From the NCBI GenBank assembly GCA_963738665.1, contig CAVTXL010000018.1, forward strand, positions 124,001-188,000: a stretch of 64,000 nucleotides of DNA, given 5' to 3'. Both the position numbers and the translations under genes were made by a program. Below are positions 1 to 8,599 of the stretch, piece after piece. Position 1 is the first letter of the stretch. Every line of letters begins with the position of its first letter. The notes under the pieces are model-generated. The model made no database searches. It was not told the origin of the DNA and was given only the letters and a program-made list of their open reading frames with translations. This stretch comes from JABDGM01 sp963738665 (GTDB lineage Bacteria > Planctomycetota > Planctomycetia > Pirellulales > Lacipirellulaceae).

Positions 1-303
1 GGCATGCCGCTGATGCCGGGCGTGATTATGTGCGAGGCGGCCGCCCAGTTGTGTTGCTTTCACGTGCAGCGTCACAACCTGATGAACGGTAAGATGGTCG
101 GCTTCGGCGGCCTGGACAACGTTCGCTTCCGCGGCACGGTGGTGCCCGGAGATCGACTGGTGGCTGTGTCGAAAAAATTGCAGCTTCGGCCGGGGGCGAT
201 GATTCGCTCGCAGTTCCAGTGTTTCGTCCGCGACCAGATGGTGTGCGAGGGCGAGATTCGCGGCATCCCGATACCTGTCGAGGCGCTCACTGGCCACAGT
301 TAG
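1..303 (+). CDS. FabZ-like 3-hydroxyacyl-ACP dehydratase, 3' fragment
   Basis: This is the C-terminal part of a hotdog-fold dehydratase whose 5' end lies outside the window; the frame is open to base 1. The first visible residues, GMPLMPGVIMCEAAAQ, match the FabZ active-site helix (family form GHFPGxPxMPGVxxxEAxAQ). The helix Glu is present, and the catalytic His would sit just upstream of the window. Later residues (DNVRFRGTVVPGDRL) match the FabZ strand that lines the acyl tunnel. The family removes water from 3-hydroxyacyl-ACP in fatty-acid elongation. A FabZ paralogue serving another acyl pathway is equally possible. It is followed 70 bp later by a rhomboid gene on the same strand. Confidence 0.8.
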   Translation, partial: GMPLMPGVIMCEAAAQLCCFHVQRHNLMNGKMVGFGGLDNVRFRGTVVPGDRLVAVSKKLQLRPGAMIRSQFQCFVRDQMVCEGEIRGIPIPVEALTGHS

Positions 304-373
304 CCGCCATTTGTAAGTTGCTTCTCGAATTGGTTTGCCGCGGGCAACTTCTGCGGGCTCCACTTGGGATACC

Positions 374-1189
374 ATGTTTCCGCTCTACGATCTCAACCCG
401 CATCGTCGTGTCCCGCTAGTGACGGTGGCGATTATCGTGGTCAACCTGGCCGTGATGATCTTGTTGAGTGGCCTCTCCAACTCACAGGCGAACCTGGTGG
501 CCGTTCGCTACGGCTTTCTTCCGGTCCGCGCGAATCAGGCGGGCAGCGGTCGGCCGATCGTACTGCAAATTCCAATTCCGAATCAATTCGGGCAGGTCGT
601 TAAGGTCGAGCACGTGCGGCTTTCGACCGACGCGGCTGCGGTCTACTCGACGATCCTGACGGCGATGTTTCTGCACGGCGGCTGGGGCCACGTCTTGTCG
701 AACATGTGGATATTGTGGATCTTTGGCAACAATATTGAGGACCGACTGGGTCACTTGATGTACGTGTTGTATTACCTGGTCGGCGGAACGGCCGCGACCC
801 TTTGTCACTGGGCAGTCCAGCCGCAGAGTCAAATGCCGGTAATTGGGGCTAGCGGCGCCGTGGCGGCTGTGTTGGGGGGCTATGCACTCAGTTTTCCCTG
901 GGCCAAGATCAGAACGCTGATCTTTATTGGCCTAGTGTTCATCGTCGATGTGCCGGCGCTGGTGTGGCTTGGCATATGGTTCGTGGGGCAAAACGTGATT
1001 CCCGGTCTTTTGTCACTCAACGGCGTGCAGCATGCGCCGATTGCCTACTGGGCGCACATTGGCGGATTCGTGGCCGGCGTCGTGCTCATGCCGGTCATGT
1101 CCCTGGGCGCGTCGCCGCCGGAAGCCGATTGGCGCAAGGAAGTAGACGAAATGTTTCGGTTCGATGATTCGCGGACACGCCTGCAATAA
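374..1189 (+). CDS. Rhomboid family intramembrane serine protease
   Basis: The 271-residue membrane protein has the rhomboid signature in order: a hydrophobic first segment (about 14-33), an HxxxN motif at H106-N110 in the HGGWGHVLSNMW loop, the catalytic serine in GASG (S160), and the catalytic histidine in YWAHIGG (H228) on the last helix. Rhomboids cleave transmembrane substrates inside the bilayer with a Ser-His dyad. The start at 374 (ATG, MFPLYDLNPHRR) was chosen because this N-terminus is typical of the family. An upstream in-frame ATG at 335 would add 13 residues of no recognisable character. A long loop of about 55 residues separates helix 1 from the HxxxN segment. No substrate is suggested by the neighbours. 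Confidence 0.88.
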   Translation: MFPLYDLNPHRRVPLVTVAIIVVNLAVMILLSGLSNSQANLVAVRYGFLPVRANQAGSGRPIVLQIPIPNQFGQVVKVEHVRLSTDAAAVYSTILTAMFLHGGWGHVLSNMWILWIFGNNIEDRLGHLMYVLYYLVGGTAATLCHWAVQPQSQMPVIGASGAVAAVLGGYALSFPWAKIRTLIFIGLVFIVDVPALVWLGIWFVGQNVIPGLLSLNGVQHAPIAYWAHIGGFVAGVVLMPVMSLGASPPEADWRKEVDEMFRFDDSRTRLQ

Positions 1190-1286
1190 CTGGATTCTGA
1201 CGCGGATAGGTTGCGACGTCGTGACTGGTCACCTCGATTGCACCTCGGGCCGCGGGCCTGCGCAAAGCTGAGGGCAGTAACTTGTT

Positions 1287-1930
1287 ATGGGCCGACGCGC
1301 ACTGCCGAAGATTGATCCGACGATTGACTTGGGGCAGCACCTGAAAACCTGGGAGCAAATGCCTCGGCCGTGGAATGCACAGGCACTATTCGGCCGTGAA
1401 GCGCCCTGGAGGTGGAGGTCGGCAGTGGCAAGGGAATGTTTTTGCAGGCGGCGGCGAGCGGCATCCCGGAGCGCAACTTTCTGGGCGTCGAGATTTCGCG
1501 TAAATATGCTCGGTTTTGCGCAGCTCGGCTGGCGCGAAACGAAATCGGCAACGCGCTAATGCTGCAAGCCGACGCCCAGCGGCTGTTTGCCGAATCATTG
1601 CCGGACGCCTCGCTGGCGGCGGTCCACGTTTACTTTCCCGATCCGTGGTGGAAGAAGCGGCACGTCAAACGGCGCGTGATGAACGAGACGTTCATGCGCG
1701 ACGTAGCGCGGACGCTCGCCCCGGGCGGTGCATTGCATTTTTGGACTGATGTCAAAGACTACTTCGACGCAGCGCTCGAGTTGATTGCCCGACTGCCGCG
1801 GTTCGTGGGCCCGCTACCGGTGGCCGAGCGGCCGGCGGCTCATGATTTGGATTTTCGCACACATTTCGAGCGGCGGATGCGGCTGCACAGTGAGCCCGTG
1901 TATCGTGCGGAGTTTTACGCGGCGCGGTAG
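1287..1930 (+). CDS. trmB: tRNA (guanine-N7-)-methyltransferase TrmB, frameshifted
   Basis: TrmB makes m7G46 in tRNA using S-adenosylmethionine. The N-terminal part (from ATG 1287, MGRRALPKID) and the rest lie in two frames that join near 1403. Reading across the break with one added base gives APLEVEVGSGKGMF, which contains the SAM-binding motif I. Downstream are the family hallmark YFPDPWWKKRH, the acidic LQADAQ segment and a normal C-terminus. The joined length of about 214 residues suits a bacterial TrmB. Because both halves are well conserved, a one-base loss in the sequence is more likely than real inactivation. If the frameshift is real, only the fragment from GTG 1412 would be made, lacking the start of the Rossmann fold. 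Confidence 0.85.
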
Positions 1931-1966
1931 ACCGCCGCCGCCTTTCGTTCAGCAACGAGGTGCAGC

Positions 1967-2834
1967 ATGACCAATATCCGCGTGCAGGCAATTCTCGACG
2001 AGCGCCAGGCGATCGTTTTCCCCGGCGTTTACGATACGCTCTCAGCCAAGCTGGCGGAGTGGACCGGCTTTCCGTTGGCCTTCATCTCGGGCTATTCGGT
2101 GGCGGCCACGGCAATCGGAGAGCCCGACTTGGGGCTATTGACGCAGACCGAAATTGTCGATCAGGCGCGTCGCATCTGCCGCAGCGTGCGAATACCGATT
2201 ATTGTCGACGCGGACACGGGCTACGGTAATCCGCTCAACGTGATTCGCACCGTGCGCGAGCTAATCGAGGCCGGCGCGGCGGGCTGCTTTCTGGAGGATC
2301 AGCAGTGGCCAAAGAAGTGCGGCCACATGCGCGGTAAGCGAGTGATCGAGCGAGAGGAATATCTCGACAAAATTCGCGCGGCGGTCGACACGCGTGGCAA
2401 GGCCGACTTTTTCATCGTCGCCCGGACCGACTCGCTCGCCGTCCACGGGCTCGACGAGGCGATCGCGCGTGTCACCGGCGCGGGCCTCCGGCGCCAACGC
2501 CAGTTTTGTCGAAGCGCCGAATTCGCTCGAGGAGCTGGCTGAGATCGGCGGGCGGGCCCCGGCGCCGGTCGTGGCGAACATGATCGAGAAAGGCAAGACG
2601 CCGGTGCTGCCAAAAGATAAACTCGTCCAACTGGGCTTCCAGTTAATCCTATACCCGCTGGCCGGCCTGTTTGCCGCGGCACGCGGCGTGGCCAATATCT
2701 ACGAGAAGATCTACTCCGACGAAACGACTCTGGGCGCGGCCGATCAGTTGATGGCCTTCGACGAGTTCAATCGATTGATCGGCGTCGACGACAAGTATGC
2801 TGTGGCTGAGCGCTACGGAGTGCGCGGGGAGTGA
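1967..2834 (+). CDS. Isocitrate lyase/PEP mutase family C-C lyase, frameshifted
   Basis: This is a TIM-barrel enzyme of the isocitrate lyase/phosphoenolpyruvate mutase superfamily. Visible elements are FPGVYDTLSAKLAE near the N-terminus, the metal-binding DADTGYGN, EDQ, and the active-site loop KKCGH. KKCGH is characteristic of the lyases (2-methylisocitrate and 2,3-dimethylmalate lyase groups) rather than of phosphonomutases. After VARTDSLAVHGLDEAIARV the frame breaks near 2485 and resumes as ARASGANASFVEAP, continuing to the TGA at 2832-2834. The joined product of about 288 residues is normal for the family. The shift fits one extra or two missing bases. It follows trmB by 36 bp. The exact substrate cannot be told from sequence. 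Confidence 0.82.
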
Positions 2835-3325
2835 CGCCGCCGCGGAGGCGTGACTGGCAAGTGCTACTGCTCATGCGTCGGAAGTTCGTCGATCGCATGC
2901 AGTTCGGGACGCAGCCGGGGCCGATATCTCGGCCAATTTGGCCAGTCGACAGCCGTTGACCCCCTGGATAGAATGCGGCGTTATCCGCGCTGCCGGCGCC
3001 TATCTGGCAGGGCATTTATTCCAAATTGACGGATACGTTTGGATCTCTCTCACCACTTGCGAGCGCATTGATTGCAGCCACTTCCCGCCGCTGGCAGCTC
3101 TACCACCCGGTTGCCTCATCGCACCGGCTCATCTGATGAATCCAGCCCGTTGGTTTCGCATCGCTGATTGCGCTTTTGGATGAATCTCAATTTTGATTTG
3201 GAGCGTCTTTGTCTCGCGCACTGCACCGTGTGCGCCGAACTATTGGCTGAGCGCAGTGCGCTGGTCGTTGGATCGGTCAAGTTGCCAGTTCGCCGCTGGC
3301 CACTGCGGCGTCCATTGCGGCGCTG
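2835..3325 (+). other. Gene-free stretch upstream of the terpenoid cluster
   Basis: These 491 bases hold no open frame with recognisable protein features on either strand, and I see no tRNA-like fold or strong repeat. The promoter of the cluster that starts near 3326 probably lies here, but I could not pick a convincing -35/-10 pair. The true start of the cyclase gene is uncertain, so the last 100 bases may belong to its 5' end. Confidence 0.4.
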
Positions 3326-5303
3326 GTGATCGCCCACCGCCGGGTCGAGCTTAGTTGTTGCGGCGTGCCGGCGGCGACCGGCGTGCCAATAACAGCAATC
3401 GCGCCACCTGTTGCCGATGACTTCTCGATGGATGACATGGTTGCAGGACCGCTCAGCGAGCTTTTGGTCGGCGGTCTGCATTGGTTGGCAAGCGTACAGA
3501 ACTCAGACGGCGGCTGGGGCGATTGCGACGGCGCGCGATCCAGCCTTGCGGCGACCGCGATGGTCTTGGCCGCGTTTCGATTGACGGGCGTGCCGGCGAA
3601 GTATGCCGATCTACTAGCGCGGGCCGATGAATTTATCTGTGCGCAGGATGGCCTCGACAAACTGCGGCAACCGCGCCAGCGTGATCGAACTTGGGCGGCG
3701 CCGATTTTGACGGCGTGCGCGCTGGCCGAGATGGTGCCGTGGTGTCGAGTGCCGGCCGTGGCATTTGAACGGTACGGCCGCCCGGCAAACCGTGAAGATG
3801 GATTTGCTTCGCGGGTCGACGAACAGGGATCCTCGCATGCCGTACATGTAGCGGCAGGTCTCGCCCGGTTTCACCATGCGCCGCCGCGGAATCCGCTGCG
3901 GCACTGGTTGCGACGTCGCGTAGTACAAGCTAGCTTGCAGCAGTTGGAATTGTGGCAAGCCGCCGACGGCAGTTTTGCCGCGTCGCCGCTGGCGACTGCC
4001 TTCGTCGTTATCAATCTGGCCGGCAGTGGGGCCCGCGATCACGCGGTCGTGCAGAAAGGGGTCGAATACCTCTTCGCTGGCGTGCGGGCGGATGTGACTT
4101 GGACTGTCGTGTCCGACTTATCGATCCGCAATACGTCTTCTGCACTAGCCGCACTGTGTAGTGATGCAGCATGCGTCGCGGCAGCTTGGGAATATCCTAA
4201 CCGCGAAACCTGCGAGACGCGTCTCAGAGCGAACCAAGTTCCGGACGATCATTCGGACGATCAGGCAAACGACGATTGGCTCGCACGCGCAGCTTTGGAG
4301 TGGTTGTTGTCGCGCGAACGCAAATCGGACGGTTCGGAAGCTGCCGACGCAGCGGGCGGATGGGCCTGGAGCGACTCGCCCGGCGCGATTGTGAACGTAG
4401 TCGATACGGCAAAGGTGTTAACTACACTCGCGCGGTGGCGAGATGGGGCCGGCGCTTCCCTGCGAAAGCGGGTAGACGTGGCAGCAACACGTGGCCTGGA
4501 GTGGCTCATCGCGGGGCAGCACGCGTCCGGCGGCTGGGCAACCTTCGTTGCCGAAGACAACCAGCAGCAATCGCGCTGCAGCGTTGGCCACCGACGCGTC
4601 GGCCGATGCGATTTGCGCCTTGGCCGACTGGAGCCGCGCATGGCAATCGGATCTCTGCTCGCCGGACGCGGGACCTTCGCCGGTCGAGACCAGCGGGCTC
4701 TCGGGCCGCATTACCGCGGCGATATCACGTGCACTCCAGTGGCTGGCGCAGTCGCAACGAGAAGACGGCAGCATTGCGTCGCCAACGAGCGGCAACGAAC
4801 ATCATTCCGATCGGCAGAACCCCGTCTATGCTACGAGCCGGGTGCTTGCCGCATGTGCCGCCTGTGGAGCGTTGCAGGCGCCGCTGGCGATCCGCGCGGC
4901 AGGCTGGCTGGTCCGGGCGCAGCACGTCGGCGGTGGCTGGGGACCGCCTCGCCCACCGCTCAACTACTCGGGGTCGTTCCCTGTCGGTTCTGTGTCCAGG
5001 TCCGGCAGCAACAACTTGTCCGCAAATGCGTGCAGCGTCGAGGAAACCGCTTGGGCAGTGGCCGCGCTATTGCCCATCATTGACGACGGTTCGCCGTACT
5101 GCCTGGCGGTGGCTAGCGGGCTCGAATGGCTGGCCGCGGCGGTGGAGAAAGATTTGTTAACCCGGCCCGCGGCTATCGGTGTTTGGGAAGGGAGGTTCTG
5201 GTATTATGAACGCCTGAGCCCCCTGGTCGGGGCGGCAGCCGCCTTGGGTGGTGCGGTGCGCCGGTTGGCTCGGCCGCTAGCAACTGCTACCTTTGAGGGG
5301 TAG
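3326..5303 (+). CDS. Squalene-hopene cyclase-like (prenyltransferase/squalene oxidase repeat) protein, frameshifted
   Basis: The protein is built of alpha-barrel QW-type repeats: GLHWLASVQNSDGGWGD, GLEWLIAGQHASGGWATF, ALQWLAQSQREDGS, WLVRAQHVGGGWGP and a C-terminal WEGRFWYYERLSPLVGA. Its joined length of about 659 residues is close to squalene-hopene cyclase (about 630). Where that family has the catalytic DxDD followed by TA (general acid for class II cyclisation), this protein has NVVDTA at about residues 357-362, at nearly the same distance from the N-terminus. The proton-donor Asp therefore appears to be absent. The frame shifts near 4570. The start is uncertain (ATG 3326 or a later codon). 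It lies 79 bp upstream of a polyprenyl synthetase, supporting an isoprenoid substrate. It could be a divergent cyclase or a non-catalytic isoprenoid-binding homologue. Confidence 0.75.
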
Positions 5304-5382
5304 CCGTCGGCGGGAGCCAGCATGACGTGCTCCGACCGCGGCACAGACGCGAAAACGACTTCGTGTAGATGGGACCACTGAC

Positions 5383-6558
5383 ATGCTCCACGTGCGACAG
5401 GATGCGACGTCCGCCCTACCCCGGACCTATCTGCATTTGCAGAACGCGGCCCGAGGCATGTTCGAGCCGCTGGAATTGGAGCGATTGGTGCCCCGCTTGC
5501 GTGGCGGGCCGCGGTTGGCCGAAGTGAACGGCCACGGGGCCGGTGCCCTCGATCCGATCGCCGCCACCGAAGCAATTGCCTACGATTTTCTCGCCCGCGG
5601 CGGCAAGTATTCGCGGCCGTTCATCACACTGGCAGCCTATGACGCGCTGAACGGCGGACATTGCACACAGCCGGACGGGGCCGACCGGGCCCGGGAATAT
5701 TTGGGCGACTCCGTACGCCGGGCCGCTCTTTCCATCGAGGCGTTTCACAAGGCGTCGTTGGTGCATGATGACATTCAAGACGGTGATCTCTACCGCTACG
5801 GCCGGCCGTCACTTTATGCACAACACGGCGTGCCGACGGCGATCAATGTCGGCGATTACCTGATCGGCCTGGGCTATCGTCTGGTGAGTCGGGACAGCGG
5901 CGAGCTGGGGGCCGACGCCGCTGCCGACATTCTTAACAAGCTTGCCGACAGCCACACCAGGCTCAGCGAAGGCCAGGGCGCGGAGCTCGTCTGGCGTGAT
6001 GGCGGCGATAAGCGGCTCACGCCCGCTGACGCGCTGAAAATCTACGCGCTGAAGACGGCGCCCGCATTCGAGGCAGCACTGTATTGCGGCGTGCGTTTGG
6101 CCGGGCCGGCGGACGACTACGCGCTCAACGTCGCACAGTTTGCCAAGCATTTAGGGATCGCGTTTCAGATCCTCAACGATCTTGTCGATTGGCAGGGCGA
6201 CCAGGACAATAAACTTGCGATGGGTGGGGACGTAGTAGGGGGGCGGCCGACTGTGTTGTTGGCGATTGCGCTCGAGCGGCTTTCCGCAGAAGATTGCCGA
6301 CGACTTGAGCAATTTATCGCTGACGGCGCCGCAACGGCGGCCGAGATTGATCAGGTGCGGCAGTTGTACGAGCGCGCGGGCGTGTTCGAGGAGGCCGTGC
6401 GCCTGGTCGCGAAGCACCAGGAGCGGGCCGCCGCGGCCGCCGACCAATTTGCGCCGGAAGCGCTGCGGCGACTGGCTTGGTACCTGATCGACACCGTTCT
6501 GGAACAGCCCGTCGCGGCGGGTCCCCAGCGAGCCCCTTTAGCCGTTCCCGCCCGGTGA
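5383..6558 (+). CDS. Polyprenyl (geranylgeranyl-type) diphosphate synthase
   Basis: This trans-isoprenyl diphosphate synthase condenses isopentenyl diphosphate onto allylic diphosphates. The first Asp-rich motif is HDDIQDGDLYRYGRPS (DDxxD). The second is NDLVDWQGDQDN, with Asn at the first Asp position. The basic GGKYSRPF segment and the KTAPAF segment (the usual KT site) are also present. At 391 residues it is about 60 longer than usual, with the excess at the N-terminus, so ATG 5458 (MFEPLELERLV) is a plausible alternative start. Chain length cannot be assigned by eye. It sits between an SHC-like cyclase and a chorismate-lyase-like gene whose GTG start overlaps its stop, which implies a single operon and a specialised isoprenoid product. 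Confidence 0.88.
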   Translation: MLHVRQDATSALPRTYLHLQNAARGMFEPLELERLVPRLRGGPRLAEVNGHGAGALDPIAATEAIAYDFLARGGKYSRPFITLAAYDALNGGHCTQPDGADRAREYLGDSVRRAALSIEAFHKASLVHDDIQDGDLYRYGRPSLYAQHGVPTAINVGDYLIGLGYRLVSRDSGELGADAAADILNKLADSHTRLSEGQGAELVWRDGGDKRLTPADALKIYALKTAPAFEAALYCGVRLAGPADDYALNVAQFAKHLGIAFQILNDLVDWQGDQDNKLAMGGDVVGGRPTVLLAIALERLSAEDCRRLEQFIADGAATAAEIDQVRQLYERAGVFEEAVRLVAKHQERAAAAADQFAPEALRRLAWYLIDTVLEQPVAAGPQRAPLAVPAR

Positions 6559-7143
6559 AGCACACTGCCCCCAGTTTGAAAACCGAATCTGAGCTATACG
6601 CCCGCAATGCGGCCCGTCTGGCTGAGTTGTTCTTTCGCAGCCTCGACGAGATCGGCCGCTTCGAGGCCGTGGCCGTCGAAGAGATGCCGGACCATTATCG
6701 CACGCTGCTCGCGCATCACGACCACATGACGGTCGCCCTCGAAGCGCGGCACAACTGCCTGGTCGACGTCGAGGCGATTGACGAATGGCAGGATGATTCG
6801 TCGTACGCACGGGCCAGCCTGTTGCGACGTCAATCCGATCAGCGCGTCATACAATTCGGCGTGATGCGGATTTGGCTCGGTGACCTGCCGACGGAGGCGC
6901 AGGAAGAGATTCGGTCGAAGCAGCTTCCCACTCGGTCGCGTGCTGATTCGTCACAACGTGTTGCGTGAGGTGGAAGTACTCACACTGTGGCGGATTGAGC
7001 CGGGGCCGCTGCTGAGAGAATATCTTGGCCTAGCCGGCGCTGCGCCCGTCTTCGGCCGCTCGGCCCAGATCCTCGTCGATGAACGGCCGACCGTGCAAGT
7101 GCTGGAGATCGTGACGCTCTCTGACGCGACGCCTGAAGAATGA
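6555..7143 (+). CDS. Chorismate lyase-like (UbiC/DUF98-fold) protein, frameshifted
   Basis: The GTG start at 6555 overlaps the stop of the polyprenyl synthetase (GTGA), so translation is probably coupled. The roughly 195-residue joined product contains MTVALEARHN, SLLRRQSD, PLGRVLIRHNVLREVEVLTLWRI, and a C-terminal FGRSAQILVDERPTVQVLEIV. This pattern resembles the chorismate-lyase-like fold (PLGxxLxxxxxxRExE, then xxRxxxxxxxxxPxxxxxE). Such enzymes release 4-hydroxybenzoate from chorismate, although many homologues are unassigned. The frame breaks near 6925 (one extra or two missing bases); PLGRVL resumes cleanly after it. Its position beside a prenyl diphosphate synthase suggests supply of an aromatic acceptor for prenylation, but no UbiA-type prenyltransferase is seen in the window. 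The fold assignment is moderate and the reaction is inferred. Confidence 0.55.
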
Positions 7144-7268
7144 CAACTGGCCAGGCTGCAACAGCTAAATCCTGTTATCTCTCATTCCGTGCCCCGCAAC
7201 GATCATTCATTATCACATCTCCTCTGGGCTCTCGCGGTCTCGGCGGTTAAGCTTATAGTCGATCAGCG

Positions 7269-8525
7269 ATGACACCAAGACTTCAAGAATACGACGTGAT
7301 CGTGGTGGGCGGCGGGCCGGGCGGCTCGACGGCGGCAGCGCTGGTGGCCGACGCCGGCTACCGCGTGCTGCTGCTGGAGCGCGACGTCGAGCCGCGGCGC
7401 AAAGTGGGCGAATCGCTGATGCCCGAAACCTATTGGGCCTTCGAGCGGCTCGGAATTCTTGATGCGCTGAAAAAAAGCTCGTTCGTGCGGAAGGTGGGCG
7501 TAAAGTTCGTCAGTAGCAGCCAGAAGGAATCGTCGCCGTTTCTGTTCACGCAGCACGATCCGCGCGAGTGCGGCCGCACATGGCACGTCGAGCGGGCGGA
7601 ATTCGATCCGTTTCTGCTGGAGAACGCCGCCGCGAAAGGCGCTGAATATTATCGCGGTGCGCGGGTGTTGGAAGCGATTTTGGAGGGCGAGCGAGCGGTC
7701 GGCGTCAAGATCGCGCCGGACAAAGATCATCCCAGCGGCCAATCGGTTCGCTGTAAAGTGCTCGTCGACGCGGCCGGCCAACAGGGGCTGCTCGGCAGCC
7801 GCCTGAATCTTCGCGTTCCTGATAAAGAGTTTCGCAAAGCGGCGGTGTGGGGCCATTTTCACGGCGCGAAGCGAGAAACGATCGACAACGGTTTCATGAC
7901 CCTGGTGTTGCGCACGATGTCGAACCGCACTTGGTTCTGGCACATTCCATTGGCGAACGATATCGTAAGCATCGGCTGCGTTGGCGACGCCGACCTTTTG
8001 TTCAAGGAGCGCCGCTCGGCGGAGGAAATCTTCCAAACCGAGGTGAACGACTGCCCGTCGATTGCCCGGCGGCTGGAAGGGGCCGAGTGCGTGACGGGCC
8101 TGGAAATCGTTAAAGAGTACTCGTACAAGACGGCGCAGGCCGCCGGCGATGGCTGGGTGCTGGTGGGCGATTCCTGGGGATTCATCGACCCGTTGTATTC
8201 GTCCGGCGTGTGGTTTGCGCTGAAGTCGAGCCAATTGGCGGCAGACGCGATCATCGCTGGTCTGACGAATGGCGACACATCGGGCGCACAGCTCGGCCAC
8301 TGGGTGCCCGCCTTCAGCGAAGGCACGAATTGGGTTCGCAAGCTTGTCCGTGCGTTTTATTCGGGCCGCTTTCGCGTTGGCCAATTCATCCGCGAGTATC
8401 CATACCACGCGGCGCCGATGACCGACATTTTGATCGGCCGAGTTTTCCACCCCACGGCCGGCGACATTTTCAACGACCTCGACCCGTGGATCGAGAAAAT
8501 GCAGACCCACGGGGTAACTTCCTAG
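7269..8525 (+). CDS. FAD-dependent oxidoreductase with flavin-halogenase motif
   Basis: The 418-residue protein starts with an FAD-binding Rossmann motif (VVGGGPGGSTAA, residues 12-23) followed by LLERD. It has a GESLMPETYWAFERLG substrate-gate region and a VGDSWGFIDPLYSSG second FAD motif. At residues 222-227 it shows WFWHIP, which fits the WxWxIP signature of flavin-dependent halogenases. FVRKVGVKF (72-80) sits where related halogenases carry the catalytic Lys in a KxGxxF setting. The superfamily also includes geranylgeranyl reductases and other monooxygenase-like enzymes, so halogenation is a hypothesis. In this isoprenoid cluster it could reduce, hydroxylate or halogenate the prenyl or aromatic product. 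No flavin reductase gene is adjacent. The 125 bp before it hold no gene. Confidence 0.75.
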   Translation: MTPRLQEYDVIVVGGGPGGSTAAALVADAGYRVLLLERDVEPRRKVGESLMPETYWAFERLGILDALKKSSFVRKVGVKFVSSSQKESSPFLFTQHDPRECGRTWHVERAEFDPFLLENAAAKGAEYYRGARVLEAILEGERAVGVKIAPDKDHPSGQSVRCKVLVDAAGQQGLLGSRLNLRVPDKEFRKAAVWGHFHGAKRETIDNGFMTLVLRTMSNRTWFWHIPLANDIVSIGCVGDADLLFKERRSAEEIFQTEVNDCPSIARRLEGAECVTGLEIVKEYSYKTAQAAGDGWVLVGDSWGFIDPLYSSGVWFALKSSQLAADAIIAGLTNGDTSGAQLGHWVPAFSEGTNWVRKLVRAFYSGRFRVGQFIREYPYHAAPMTDILIGRVFHPTAGDIFNDLDPWIEKMQTHGVTS

Positions 8526-8599
8526 TCGCGACCGAAGTCCACATCGTATGTCTTCTGCGGCGCTTGTCTCTCGATTCTTACTTCTCGTCCGCTACACGC

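Noticed and set aside
1967..2834. PEP phosphonomutase, implying phosphonate biosynthesis
   Set aside because: The KKCGH loop is the lyase form, and no phosphonopyruvate decarboxylase or transaminase is nearby.
4237..4275. DDHSDD in the SHC-like protein as a possible DxDD motif
   Set aside because: It lies in a hydrophilic linker without the following TA helix. The homologous site is NVVDTA near 4394.
7263..8510. 415-codon minus-strand frame opposite the FAD oxidoreductase
   Set aside because: The plus-strand frame has clear FAD and WxWxIP motifs; the minus frame has none and is Arg/His-rich, as expected from antisense of GC-rich DNA.
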